A stretch of DNA of 6,725 bases from an uncultured Halioglobus sp. (GTDB taxonomy: Bacteria > Pseudomonadota > Gammaproteobacteria > Pseudomonadales > Halieaceae). Each line of letters opens with the position of its first letter. The stretch's first letter is position 1. Below are positions 1 through 6,516 of this stretch, piece by piece. The DNA lies in NCBI GenBank assembly GCA_905480565.1, contig CAJQQW010000115.1:1-6725 (forward strand), written 5' to 3'. The notes beneath the pieces are model-generated. The model was not told the origin of the DNA. It did no database searches and saw only the letters and a program-made list of their open reading frames with translations. The position numbers were made by a program, and so were the translations under genes.

Positions 1-855
1 GGCCGTGATCGCAAACAACTGCGACTGGCCAGCGGCGTGGTACTGAAACCCGACCGCACACTTGCCGAGCTGCCACCTCTGGACCTGCTGCTGCTGCCAG
101 CCATCTGGCGCAACCCGCTGCCAGCAGTAGCCGCCGCTGCAGATTGGCAAGACTTACTAAAAGAACAGGCCGCACAAGGTACACGCATCTGCAGTGTCGG
201 CACAGGCAGTTACCTGCTGGCCGAGTCGGGTCTGTTATCCGGTAAATCCGCCACCACACACTGGAATTATTTTGACCACTTTAGCGAACGCTACCCGGAC
301 GTGGAGCTCAAGACACGGCATCTGATCACACAAAGTGACAACATCTATTGCGCGGGCAGCGTAAATTCCATCGCCGACCTCATGGTACACATCGTCGAAG
401 AATGGTTCGGTAGTGTTATCGCCAGAGCAGTGGAGACACAGTTTTCCCCTGAGATACGCCGCAGTTTCCATGCCGCCTCTTACCAGAGCGAGGCTGATAG
501 TTCACATCACGACGAGGCCGTCGTTCAAGCGCAGGAGTGGCTGCAGGCGAACCTGACGAATCCTGTTTCCATCGCGCAGCTCGCTGAAAAGATGCAGATG
601 AGTCCACGCACACTCAATCGTCGCTTCAAGAAAGCCACTGGTATTACGCCACTCGCTTATCTGCAACATTTACGCATCGCTGGTGCACGTGAGCTGTTGC
701 GCCACAGCAATCTCGCCATCGGTGATATTGCGTGGCAGCAGGGCATTCAGGATGTCAGTTACTTCTCGCAGCTTTTTCGCCGTCACTGCGGCGTAACTCC
801 CCTCCAGTATCGCGAGACAGTTAGAGGAAAACTGTTTAGTCCAGAAACATCATGA
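1..855 (+). CDS. AraC-family transcriptional regulator with DJ-1/PfpI-like N-terminal domain (GlxA type), 5' end missing
   Basis: The reading frame is open from base 1, so the true start lies before the window; a GTG at 37 is inside the domain and is not credible as the start. 284 codons are visible, against about 310-330 for the family. The N-terminal part is a class I glutamine-amidotransferase-like fold: a nucleophile-elbow region SVGTGSYLLAESGLL (about codons 65-79), then ATTHWNYFDHF and a DLM..I.E.FG helix. In GlxA relatives the elbow usually reads C-T-G; here the Cys is Gly (codon 67), so the domain is probably a ligand sensor and not an enzyme. The C-terminal part (about 523-831) is an AraC double helix-turn-helix: VSIAQLAEKMQMSPRTLNRR, then IGDIAWQQGIQDVSYFSQLF and GVTPLQYR. 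It sits 102 bp upstream of the thiolase in the same direction and is a natural candidate to control it; that link is inference. The family call is secure, the inducer is unknown. Confidence 0.93.
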   Translation, partial: GRDRKQLRLASGVVLKPDRTLAELPPLDLLLLPAIWRNPLPAVAAAADWQDLLKEQAAQGTRICSVGTGSYLLAESGLLSGKSATTHWNYFDHFSERYPDVELKTRHLITQSDNIYCAGSVNSIADLMVHIVEEWFGSVIARAVETQFSPEIRRSFHAASYQSEADSSHHDEAVVQAQEWLQANLTNPVSIAQLAEKMQMSPRTLNRRFKKATGITPLAYLQHLRIAGARELLRHSNLAIGDIAWQQGIQDVSYFSQLFRRHCGVTPLQYRETVRGKLFSPETS

Positions 856-862
856 TCCCAGC

Positions 863-890
863 TTGAGTGATTGCCTGTTCCCCAGATAAA
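863..890 (+). promoter_or_regulatory. weak sigma-70 promoter candidate ahead of the thiolase operon
   Basis: TTGAGT (863-868) and GATAAA (885-890) are separated by 16 bp, in the 102-bp gap between the AraC gene and the thiolase. Both hexamers are imperfect. A second pair, TTGCCT (871-876) and TGATAC (892-897) with a 15-bp spacer, is equally possible. A weak promoter would fit one that needs an activator, but the match alone is not strong. No terminator with a T-run is visible after the AraC gene, so read-through is also possible. Confidence 0.25.
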
Positions 891-947
891 CTGATACGTC
901 GCCGCTTACACTCGTTGCTTAAGTTCCGCACTGCAGCGCACATCAAT

Positions 948-951
948 GGAG
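948..951 (+). promoter_or_regulatory. Shine-Dalgarno that sets the thiolase start at 958
   Basis: GGAG lies 6 bases before the ATG at 958. The alternative in-frame ATG at 946 overlaps this site and has no purine-rich leader of its own, so 958 is preferred. Confidence 0.7.
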
Positions 952-957
952 AAACTA

Positions 958-2139
958 ATGAAGCACTCGCCGGTCGTCATCATTAATGGTGCCCGCACCC
1001 CCATGGGTGGCCTGCTGGGCGCGCTCTCTTCCGTGGCGGCGCCCGATCTCGGTGCAACAGCGATAAGCAGCACCCTTGAGCGCTGTGGCGTTGCAAGCGA
1101 GCACATCGACGAGGTCTTTATGGGCTGCGTACTGGCTGCAGGGCTGAAACAGTGTCCCGCGCGACAGGCGGCCCTTAGGGCCGGCATACCCAACTCCGCC
1201 GGCGCGGTCACCGTCAACAAAGCCTGTGGCAGCGGCATGCAAGCCGCAATTTTCGCCTACGACAGTATCGCAGCTGGCACCAATTCAGCGGTGATCGCCG
1301 GGGGGATGGAAAGCATGAGTCGCGCTCCCCATATGCTGTTCGGCGCCAGGGGCGGTATTGGCACTGGAAATCGGCAAATAACAGATCATATGTTCACTGA
1401 CGGACTTGAAGATGCCTATACAGGACGCGCCATGGGCAGCTTCGCGCAAGAAACAGCTGACTCGCGCGGTATAACGCGGCAGCAGATGGATGCCTTCGCG
1501 ATAGAGTCACTAAACCGCGCGAAAAAAGCCATTGAATCCGGAGCGCTGCGCGATGAAACTGCCGCAGTCACGATCAATACTCGCGGCGGCGAAAGCGTAG
1601 TCGCGGATGATGAACAACCGCACAAGGCTGTGCCGGAAAAAATTCCGACGCTGCGCCCCGCATTCGCTGAGGGCGGCACGATTACTGCAGCTAATTCCAG
1701 CTCTATCTCGGACGGTGCAAGCGCCCTGCTACTTATGAGTGAGACCCGTGCGGGCAAACTGGGGTTGGCTCCTATGGCCCGCATGCAAGCGCATGCCCGC
1801 CATAGTCAGGCACCGGGCGACTTTACCACCGCGCCTATTGGGGCTATCCGCAAACTGCTCGATGCTACAGGCTGGGGGCTAGCTGATGTAGATCTGTTCG
1901 AAATTAACGAGGCCTTTGCCATGGTAACCATGATAACCATGGAGGAACTTGGCCTGGAGCACGCCAAAGTCAATGTAAATGGCGGCGCTTGCGCCCAGGG
2001 GCACCCTATAGGTTCGACCGGGTCGCGAATCATGGTTACACTGATGCATGCATTGGCCAAGCGCAGGCTGAAGCGAGGTATCGCTGCTCTGTGCATCGGT
2101 GGCGGCGAGGCCACGGCCGTCGCAATAGAACTAATCTAG
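958..2139 (+). CDS. Type II thiolase (acetyl-CoA C-acyltransferase / 3-ketoacyl-CoA thiolase)
   Basis: This 393-residue protein has the usual length of PhaA/AtoB/FadA-type thiolases. It would catalyse CoA-dependent cleavage of a 3-ketoacyl-CoA, or the reverse condensation of two acyl-CoAs, in the cytoplasm. All catalytic elements are present. The acyl-accepting Cys90 is in [11 protein letters not shown], the NEAFA motif is near residues 318-322, His349 is in [10 protein letters not shown], and the second Cys379 is in [11 protein letters not shown]. The N-terminus ([13 protein letters not shown]) is typical of the family. The covering-loop region contains [20 protein letters not shown], as expected. 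The start at 958 is chosen for its GGAG leader; an in-frame ATG at 946 would add four residues. It is the first gene of a likely operon with RibBX, 45 bp downstream, and EthD. Chain-length preference and direction cannot be read from sequence. The catabolic neighbours (EthD, an enoyl-CoA hydratase on the other strand) favour a degradative role over polyhydroxybutyrate synthesis. Confidence 0.95.
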   Translation: MKHSPVVIINGARTPMGGLLGALSSVAAPDLGATAISSTLERCGVASEHIDEVFMGCVLAAGLKQCPARQAALRAGIPNSAGAVTVNKACGSGMQAAIFAYDSIAAGTNSAVIAGGMESMSRAPHMLFGARGGIGTGNRQITDHMFTDGLEDAYTGRAMGSFAQETADSRGITRQQMDAFAIESLNRAKKAIESGALRDETAAVTINTRGGESVVADDEQPHKAVPEKIPTLRPAFAEGGTITAANSSSISDGASALLLMSETRAGKLGLAPMARMQAHARHSQAPGDFTTAPIGAIRKLLDATGWGLADVDLFEINEAFAMVTMITMEELGLEHAKVNVNGGACAQGHPIGSTGSRIMVTLMHALAKRRLKRGIAALCIGGGEATAVAIELI

Positions 2140-2172
2140 TCAAGCGCACAACCCGGCAACGCGTTGTACCAT

Positions 2173-2176
2173 GGAG
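2173..2176 (+). promoter_or_regulatory. Shine-Dalgarno that sets the RibBX start at 2185
   Basis: GGAG lies 8 bases before the ATG at 2185. The frame is open further upstream to a TTG at 2164, but that codon has no leader and would add a non-homologous tail (MYHGDSE), so 2185 is the start. Confidence 0.75.
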
Positions 2177-2184
2177 ACAGTGAA

Positions 2185-3315
2185 ATGGCACTGAGCAGTG
2201 TTCCCGACATCCTCGACGACATTCGTGCAGGAAAGATGGTTATCCTCATGGATGATGAAGACAGGGAAAACGAAGGCGACCTGATCATTGCCGCTGAGGC
2301 GGTAACACCCGAAGTCATTACCTTCTTTTCCAGCGAGGCATGCGGCCTTATCTGCATGCCTATAACCAAAGAACGCGCTCAGCAGTTGCAGCTGCCGCTG
2401 ATGGTACGCGACAACCGGTCACAGCATGAGACCAACTTTACCGTGTCTATCGATGCTGCTGAGCGCAAGGGCCCGGGGATCAGTTCGGCACAACGTGCCC
2501 ACACGGTTCTTACCGCAGCAGGAGCTAATGCGGAACCTGCAGACATTTCACAACCAGGTCATATTTTTCCACTGGTGGCCAAACCCGGCGGAGTGTTGCG
2601 ACGGGCTGGCCATACGGAAGCGGGCGTCGACCTCGCTCGAATGGCGGGATTCGAACCAGCCGCACTGATCGTGGAAATCATGAACGAGGACGGCACTATG
2701 GCTCGCCGCCCGCAGCTTGAAGCCTTCGCCAAAAAGCACGCTCTGCACATCGGCACCATTGCTGACCTGATTCAGTACAGAGCGCTGCATGAGCAATCCA
2801 TCGAGTTAAAAGACCGTAAAACCGTGCTGACAGACTTCGGCCACTTTGAATTACATACGTTCCAGGATCTTGTTGACGATACAATCCACTACGCACTCAC
2901 CCTGGGGAATATCTTGGAGAGTGAGGAAACCCTCGTCCGGGTACAGACTATCAACACGCTGCGCGATATTCTTGGCACGCGGATCGAGGGCGCCGACACA
3001 GGGTGGTCTTATCGCAGAGCCATGGAGAATATCGCGGTCGCAGGCAAGGGAGCGGTTGTGCTCATCGGACAGGACGTCAGTACAGAGCGACAGCTCGCGG
3101 AGGTTCGACTCTTTCCTAAGCCAACAGGCGTCGGCGGCCCCGCCCCCACCGAGGGCGTTCAGAACTATCGGGTTATCGGCACCGGATCACAGATTCTAAA
3201 GCGCATTGGTGTCGGAAAAATGCGTCTCATGTCAGTGCCGATTCATTTTAATGCGTTGTCAGGCTTCAATCTCGAAGTCACGGCTTTCGCGAAACCTGAA
3301 GGTCACCTCGAGTGA
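2185..3315 (+). CDS. ribBX: RibBX-type protein: 3,4-dihydroxy-2-butanone-4-phosphate synthase fused to a zinc-less GTP cyclohydrolase II-like domain
   Basis: 376 residues in two domains. The N-terminal half (about 1-200) is RibB, which converts ribulose 5-phosphate to 3,4-dihydroxy-2-butanone 4-phosphate plus formate for riboflavin. It shows [10 protein letters not shown] (23-32) and [17 protein letters not shown] (139-155), which carry the Mg-binding Glu and His and substrate residues, then [19 protein letters not shown]. The C-terminal half (about 215-370) has the GTP cyclohydrolase II fold order, starting [17 protein letters not shown] and ending [15 protein letters not shown]. It lacks the three zinc cysteines (C-x10-CDC in RibA) and the HRQEGR-type motif, so it cannot be an ordinary GTP cyclohydrolase II. 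Proteobacterial proteins of this design are known as RibBX, and the symbol rests on that resemblance. An oddity in the RibB half is that the usual G-V-T-T-G-I/V-S loop reads RKGPGIS (94-100). The gene overlaps the next by 4 bp and sits among catabolic genes, not rib genes, so it is probably an accessory copy. Confidence 0.88.
   Translation: MALSSVPDILDDIRAGKMVILMDDEDRENEGDLIIAAEAVTPEVITFFSSEACGLICMPITKERAQQLQLPLMVRDNRSQHETNFTVSIDAAERKGPGISSAQRAHTVLTAAGANAEPADISQPGHIFPLVAKPGGVLRRAGHTEAGVDLARMAGFEPAALIVEIMNEDGTMARRPQLEAFAKKHALHIGTIADLIQYRALHEQSIELKDRKTVLTDFGHFELHTFQDLVDDTIHYALTLGNILESEETLVRVQTINTLRDILGTRIEGADTGWSYRRAMENIAVAGKGAVVLIGQDVSTERQLAEVRLFPKPTGVGGPAPTEGVQNYRVIGTGSQILKRIGVGKMRLMSVPIHFNALSGFNLEVTAFAKPEGHLE
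3298..3302 (+). promoter_or_regulatory. Shine-Dalgarno of the EthD gene inside the end of ribBX
   Basis: GAAGG lies 9 bases before the GTG at 3312, within the last codons of the RibBX gene. It supports the GTG start and translation coupled to the gene before it. Confidence 0.55.
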
Positions 3316-3695
3316 TAAAAACCGTTACCACCCTGAAAAGGAAAACGGGAATGTCTGTTGAGGACTTCAGAGCTTACTATGAAGCTAACCACCGCCTCAT
3401 CGGAGAAAAATATCTCAGCGGTTATGCTACCCGGTACATGCGGCGCTACCTTGATCCTGTGCTGGACAGCAATGGCGATGCTGAGGAACCAGAGTTCGAT
3501 GTAGTTCTGGAAATCTGGTTCCCGAATATAGACGCCTGGCGAACGTGCGGCGAAATGCTCTCTTCTCCCTCTGCATCAGCGGAAATCGTGCAGGACGAGG
3601 AGCGACTATTTGATCGTGCTCGCAAGCGAACCTATATGGTGGAAGAAGTAGAGTCGGAGATGCAAGAAGTCTGCATTCAGGTTGATACCCGCTGA
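3312..3695 (+). CDS. EthD-domain protein (dimeric alpha+beta barrel)
   Basis: 127 residues. The N-terminal part is the EthD signature: a beta strand, then KRKTGMSVEDFRAYYEANH with His27, then a YMRRYL strand. It continues to a second half with FDVVLEIWF and a helix around DAWRTCGEML. The family has a ferredoxin-like dimeric barrel. It is named after EthD, an accessory protein of the ethyl tert-butyl ether P450 system, and also includes small cyclases and dehydratases. An enzymatic or ligand-handling role is plausible but not shown by sequence. The last 20 or so residues (VEEVESEMQEVCIQVDTR) are acidic and look like a lineage-specific tail. The GTG start overlaps the ribBX stop in the pattern GTGA, so expression is probably translationally coupled. 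No P450 or ferredoxin partner is present in the window; the nearest oxygenase candidate is the DUF2236 protein on the opposite strand. Confidence 0.85.
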   Translation: MIKTVTTLKRKTGMSVEDFRAYYEANHRLIGEKYLSGYATRYMRRYLDPVLDSNGDAEEPEFDVVLEIWFPNIDAWRTCGEMLSSPSASAEIVQDEERLFDRARKRTYMVEEVESEMQEVCIQVDTR

Positions 3696-3696
3696 C

Positions 3697-3725
3697 GATA
3701 CAATACACTGATTCCCAGCTATACT
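3697..3725 (+). promoter_or_regulatory. possible promoter of the PhoX-like gene
   Basis: TATACT (3720-3725) is a good -10 hexamer, 25 bp before the start codon. Seventeen bases upstream is GATACA (3697-3702), a poor -35 matching only the ACA half. It would give the PhoX-like gene its own transcript in addition to read-through from the EthD gene. An alternative is TTGATA (3682-3687) with TACACT, 16 bp further on. Confidence 0.3.
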
Positions 3726-3750
3726 CTAACCTAGACAAGAGGTTAAAAAA

Positions 3751-4974
3751 ATGAAGAAACGGATTCCTGGCTACCCTAAAAAACTGTCTGATTTAGCCCT
3801 CGATCGTCGGCAAACGCTGCGCTATACGCTCGCTAGTCTGGGCTTAGCGGTTAGCTCTCCACTACTGACTGGCTGCAGCGACTCAAATGATTCGAACGAC
3901 TCGAGCCGTCCCCGCTCATTTACGTTACAGGCACCAGATGAGAATGGAATTGCCCTGCCCGAGGGGTTCAGCTCGCGCATTGTCGCGCGCTCTACCGAAG
4001 TAGTGGAGGGAACCGATTATAAATGGCATAACGCACCGGACGGAGGGGCCTGCTTTGACGCTGGCGACGGTGGCTGGATCTACGTTTCAAATAGCGAGCA
4101 ATTTGTTGAAGGCGCCGGGGGCGTCAGCGCTATTCGCTTCGATAGCAACGGCTCTATCGTAGACGCCTACAATATACTGTCAGGCTCCACCGCCAATTGT
4201 GCCGGTGGAGCAACGCCATGGCAGACATGGCTTAGCTGTGAAGAAAAGTTTATAGGCGACCGTCTGGGGTTAGTATATGAGTGCGACCCCTTCGGAATCA
4301 AAGAACCGATAGCAAGGCCTGCGATGGGGGCCTTTCCGCACGAAGCTGTGGCAGTCGACGATGTCATGCAAACACTCTATCTGACAGAGGATTGGCCAGA
4401 CGGCAAGCTTTACCGTTTTACTCCCGAAAATTACCCGGACCTCGGCAGCGGCCAGCTCGACGTTGCACAAGTCATCGGTGATCCTGCAACAGGTGCGTCC
4501 ATCAACTGGCTCCCGCTACCCGACCCATCGGGCCTATCAGGAGACACTCGCCTGCAAGTACCCGAGAGCACCCCCTTCAACGGCGGAGAAGGTATCGTCT
4601 GCAGAGACGGCCTGATTTTTTTCGCAACCAAAGGTGATAATCGCATCTGGTGTTACGACACGGTGGCAAACCAGCTTGAGATTTTGTACGACGACGACTT
4701 CTACGAGGAGCCCGTGCTGCAGGGTGTCGATAATCTCACCATCGCACCCTCCGGCGAAATCTATGTCGCCGAAGATGGCGGTAGCATGCAATTGGTCGCG
4801 CTCACCAAAGACAGTACACCCTATCCCATCGCCCAGGTGTTCGGCCAGGACGACTCGGAAATTACCGGCCCAGCCATAATGGGCAACCGCTTGTATTTCA
4901 GCTCACAGCGAGGCATAGGCCCCTTCGCAGGAACCGGTGGCATCACTTACGAGATTACCGGTGATTTTGGCTGA
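3751..4974 (+). CDS. PhoX-like (DUF839) exported protein, predicted Tat-type lipoprotein
   Basis: 407 residues, started by ATG 8 bases after AAGAGG. The N-terminus has twin arginines (DRRQTLR, 18-24), a hydrophobic stretch, and a lipobox LLTGC with Cys42, followed by a Ser/Asp/Asn-rich linker (SDSNDSNDSS). This suggests export, possibly by Tat, and lipid anchoring; the hydrophobic core could also suit Sec. The body carries PhoX-family landmarks: PWQTWLSCEE with Cys163 (the cysteine of this motif binds iron in PhoX phosphatases), GAFPHEAVAVDD (His197-Glu198), LYLTEDWPDGKLYRFTP, FNGGEGI, FFATKGDNRIW, DNLTIAPSGEIYVAEDGG and LYFSSQRG. Together these indicate a beta-propeller metal site of the Ca/Fe type. 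Classical PhoX phosphatases are much longer (about 600 residues or more), so this is the short DUF839 form, and phosphatase activity is not certain. It lies 55 bp after the EthD gene and converges with the DUF2236 gene. Confidence 0.88.
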   Translation: MKKRIPGYPKKLSDLALDRRQTLRYTLASLGLAVSSPLLTGCSDSNDSNDSSRPRSFTLQAPDENGIALPEGFSSRIVARSTEVVEGTDYKWHNAPDGGACFDAGDGGWIYVSNSEQFVEGAGGVSAIRFDSNGSIVDAYNILSGSTANCAGGATPWQTWLSCEEKFIGDRLGLVYECDPFGIKEPIARPAMGAFPHEAVAVDDVMQTLYLTEDWPDGKLYRFTPENYPDLGSGQLDVAQVIGDPATGASINWLPLPDPSGLSGDTRLQVPESTPFNGGEGIVCRDGLIFFATKGDNRIWCYDTVANQLEILYDDDFYEEPVLQGVDNLTIAPSGEIYVAEDGGSMQLVALTKDSTPYPIAQVFGQDDSEITGPAIMGNRLYFSSQRGIGPFAGTGGITYEITGDFG

Positions 4975-5061
4975 TACGGAGGTCACGCGGCGCAGCGCGG
5001 CAGCCTGCAGAGCAATCCGATAATACGACGGCTTGCGTGTTACCAGCCTGAGGGAGTGTTG
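4975..5061. other. intergenic gap between convergent genes, no clear terminator
   Basis: 87 bp between two convergent stop codons. The only local symmetry is a GC-rich CGCG-GCGCAG-CGCG element near 4987-5000, with no T-run on either strand. I see no convincing intrinsic terminator or small gene here; termination may be Rho-dependent or the transcripts may overlap. Confidence 0.5.
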
Positions 5062-6390
5062 TTAGCCGCTGGCTTGCAGTTTGTACTGACTGGCGTCCGT
5101 TACAAAATCCGCGTGACCATAACTTTCCAGCAGACGGGCAAGCCGAGTGACCAGTAGATTATCCAGCGGCTGACGAAGAAATGGAATCATCATGCCGTAT
5201 TTATAAAAATTAGTGGTTGTCACGATTACCGCTATCGCCGCCGCAGTCGCAATCTTATCGGGAAAGCGATAAGTCACGCCTATTCGCTCCGCACGGGCCG
5301 CCTTGCCCTCACAGAAATTGCGGATGAAAAAGTACTTCGAAAATCCACGCTCCATCCAGCGATGCACCCGGCCCCGCAGGGATAGGTCATCCAGCAGCTC
5401 GGCATTCATAGTGCCCAGCACGAGATCCCCACAAATATCTTCGTCATATTCCTCCTTCAATGAAACTGTACGAGCCATCATAAGGTCAACGATTTCCTCG
5501 GGGGTCTCGCCCAGCAGCGCGCGCGGCAGGCCGAGTAGGTGGCAGCGGTAACGAGCCATTTCAACTCGCGCCTGCTGCTCCGGTGTAAATTCCTTATGAC
5601 CCTTGGCAAGCAATGCAAAAGACAACAGGAATATACCTATCAGTCCCGCCGGCATCTGGTCGACCTGCGGTATGGGAATACCATAAACATCCGCATCCCA
5701 GCGACCGGACTGCATAATGTTAAAGCGCACCATCGAGTGCATTAAACGTACTTTAGCTGCCGCCTTGAAGCCCTTGCCATAGCGGCTCAAGGCACCAGGC
5801 ATAGCGGTAGAGGTGAAAAAACTCGCTGTTTCCAGCACACGTCGTGCTGACTTGGAATCAGACAGGGTACCCGTCATGGTCATGGGCAGGGCCGTGTATT
5901 TATTCATGAACGTCGCTACGAACGCGCCCCGAATGGCGAAAGGAGAAACGTTCGCAAGAGGGATACGCTCCTGCAAAGCACCTTTTTCGACCAAGTCCAT
6001 ATCAATCCAGTCAGGCACGACTTCCATCGCGTGAATAAAGGCGACCAACTCCTCGGGGGCATCGGGCACGGCCTCTATGCCGTCATCACAGGCACTATCG
6101 AGCATAGACACCAAGCGGCGAAAGCCATAACGCGGTATAAGCGCCGCATACGCGTCTGCAACAGTGTCACCGGTCATGGTGTAATTACGCACGCTTTCAA
6201 CATAACCAGGGTTTTTTAGTGCCCGTTCAGCATACTCTTTGAGTCGCGGGGGGAGGCGCTCGATACCGCTGTCATCGGCAAGGTAGCGCTCCGGCACTAC
6301 AGAAAAATCGATATCACCATAGATACCTGGCACTAACCGCTGCTGGTTAAGAACGTGTTCGGAGTAGGTAAATGAACCCTGGTTGGACAT
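5062..6390 (-). CDS. MpaB/rubber-oxygenase-type (DUF2236) putative haem-dependent oxygenase
   Basis: 442 residues, ATG 10 bases after GGAGA. It resembles the oxygenase MpaB / latex-clearing-protein catalytic domain family, whose studied members use a b-type haem to cleave or oxidise hydrophobic substrates. The diagnostic stretch is KVRLMHSMVRFNI (213-225), where His218 aligns with the proximal haem histidine of the family. It is followed by WDADVYGIPIPQVDQ (231-245), equivalent to the W-...-G-x-P-x-x-Q-x-D motif. Upstream, MTGTLSDSKSARRVLETASFF (172-192) carries the Thr and Arg residues usually found above the haem pocket. There is no signal peptide, unlike secreted rubber oxygenases. Hydrophobic segments at about 246-262 and 380-394 could be buried helices or membrane contacts. 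It is preceded by its own promoter candidate and, in the same direction, by an enoyl-CoA hydratase. The family assignment is fairly firm; the substrate is unknown. Confidence 0.82.
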   Translation of the reverse strand: MSNQGSFTYSEHVLNQQRLVPGIYGDIDFSVVPERYLADDSGIERLPPRLKEYAERALKNPGYVESVRNYTMTGDTVADAYAALIPRYGFRRLVSMLDSACDDGIEAVPDAPEELVAFIHAMEVVPDWIDMDLVEKGALQERIPLANVSPFAIRGAFVATFMNKYTALPMTMTGTLSDSKSARRVLETASFFTSTAMPGALSRYGKGFKAAAKVRLMHSMVRFNIMQSGRWDADVYGIPIPQVDQMPAGLIGIFLLSFALLAKGHKEFTPEQQARVEMARYRCHLLGLPRALLGETPEEIVDLMMARTVSLKEEYDEDICGDLVLGTMNAELLDDLSLRGRVHRWMERGFSKYFFIRNFCEGKAARAERIGVTYRFPDKIATAAAIAVIVTTTNFYKYGMMIPFLRQPLDNLLVTRLARLLESYGHADFVTDASQYKLQASG

Positions 6391-6400
6391 TATTATTTTC

Positions 6401-6405
6401 TCTCC
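6401..6405 (-). promoter_or_regulatory. Shine-Dalgarno of the DUF2236 gene
   Basis: On the minus strand GGAGA stands 10 bases before the ATG at 6390, with an A-rich spacer. It supports this start over any downstream ATG. Confidence 0.65.
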
Positions 6406-6428
6406 AGACTGCCGACCCTGCCCGCATC

Positions 6429-6456
6429 AATGTATATCTACTGATGTAAATGTCAA
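6429..6456 (-). promoter_or_regulatory. sigma-70 promoter candidate of the DUF2236 gene
   Basis: Read on the minus strand, a perfect -35 TTGACA (6456-6451) is followed after 16 bp by TACATT (6434-6429). Shifted -10 readings, ATACAT or TATACA, would give 15 or 14 bp spacers. It lies about 40 bp before the start codon, inside the 126-bp gap after the enoyl-CoA hydratase, and the surroundings are much more AT-rich than the genes. Confidence 0.55.
6436..6451. promoter_or_regulatory. palindromic operator candidate inside the promoter spacer
   Basis: ATCTACTGATGTAAAT is an interrupted palindrome of the form ATnTACnnnnGTAnAT (12 of 16 positions symmetric when the strand is turned). It fills the spacer between the -35 and -10 of the DUF2236 promoter, the typical place for a TetR-type or similar dimeric repressor. 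The regulator itself is not in the window, and the AraC protein would not be expected to use a short palindrome of this kind. Confidence 0.4.
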
Positions 6457-6467
6457 TTCATTCTCTG

Positions 6468-6509
6468 CATTGCCGCAGTCTGCCCTCGTTTTTGCATCGA
6501 GTGGCAATG
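6468..6509 (-). other. inverted repeat after the enoyl-CoA hydratase stop
   Basis: CATTGCC (6468-6474) pairs exactly with GGCAATG (6503-6509), and inside it CTCG (6485-6488) can pair with CGAG (6498-6501). It starts 7 bp past the stop codon of the upstream gene. No T-run follows the outer arm on the minus strand, so it is not a canonical intrinsic terminator, though it could slow read-through or protect a transcript end. Confidence 0.3.
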
Positions 6510-6516
6510 ACTTGCG

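Noticed and set aside
946..957. ATG at 946 as the thiolase start.
   Set aside because: It overlaps the GGAG that serves the ATG at 958, and the family N-terminus aligns with the later start.
1416..1784. Long open frame of 122 codons on the minus strand within the thiolase.
   Set aside because: Low-complexity Ser/Ala/Arg-rich translation, no ribosome binding site, and full overlap with a clearly conserved gene; a shadow frame.
1919..1942. A 24-bp near-palindrome (20 of 24 positions) with CCATGG at both ends.
   Set aside because: It encodes AMVTMITM within the thiolase, directly after the NEAF motif, and is explained by repeated Met/Thr codons; no regulatory role is suggested by its position.
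2164..2184. TTG at 2164 as the RibBX start.
   Set aside because: No Shine-Dalgarno precedes it, whereas GGAG sits 8 bases before the ATG at 2185, which gives the normal RibB N-terminus.
2642..2661. On the minus strand GGTTCGAATCC resembles a tRNA T-arm.
   Set aside because: It lies inside the conserved RibB segment [10 protein letters not shown], and no acceptor, anticodon or D arm fits around it. The similarity comes from the codons.
4987..5000. CGCG-GCGCAG-CGCG as a terminator between the convergent genes.
   Set aside because: Stem of only 4 bp and no T-run on either side.
5303..5551. Plus-strand open frame opposite the DUF2236 gene.
   Set aside because: Ser/Arg-rich shadow of a conserved gene, with no leader and no recognisable domain.
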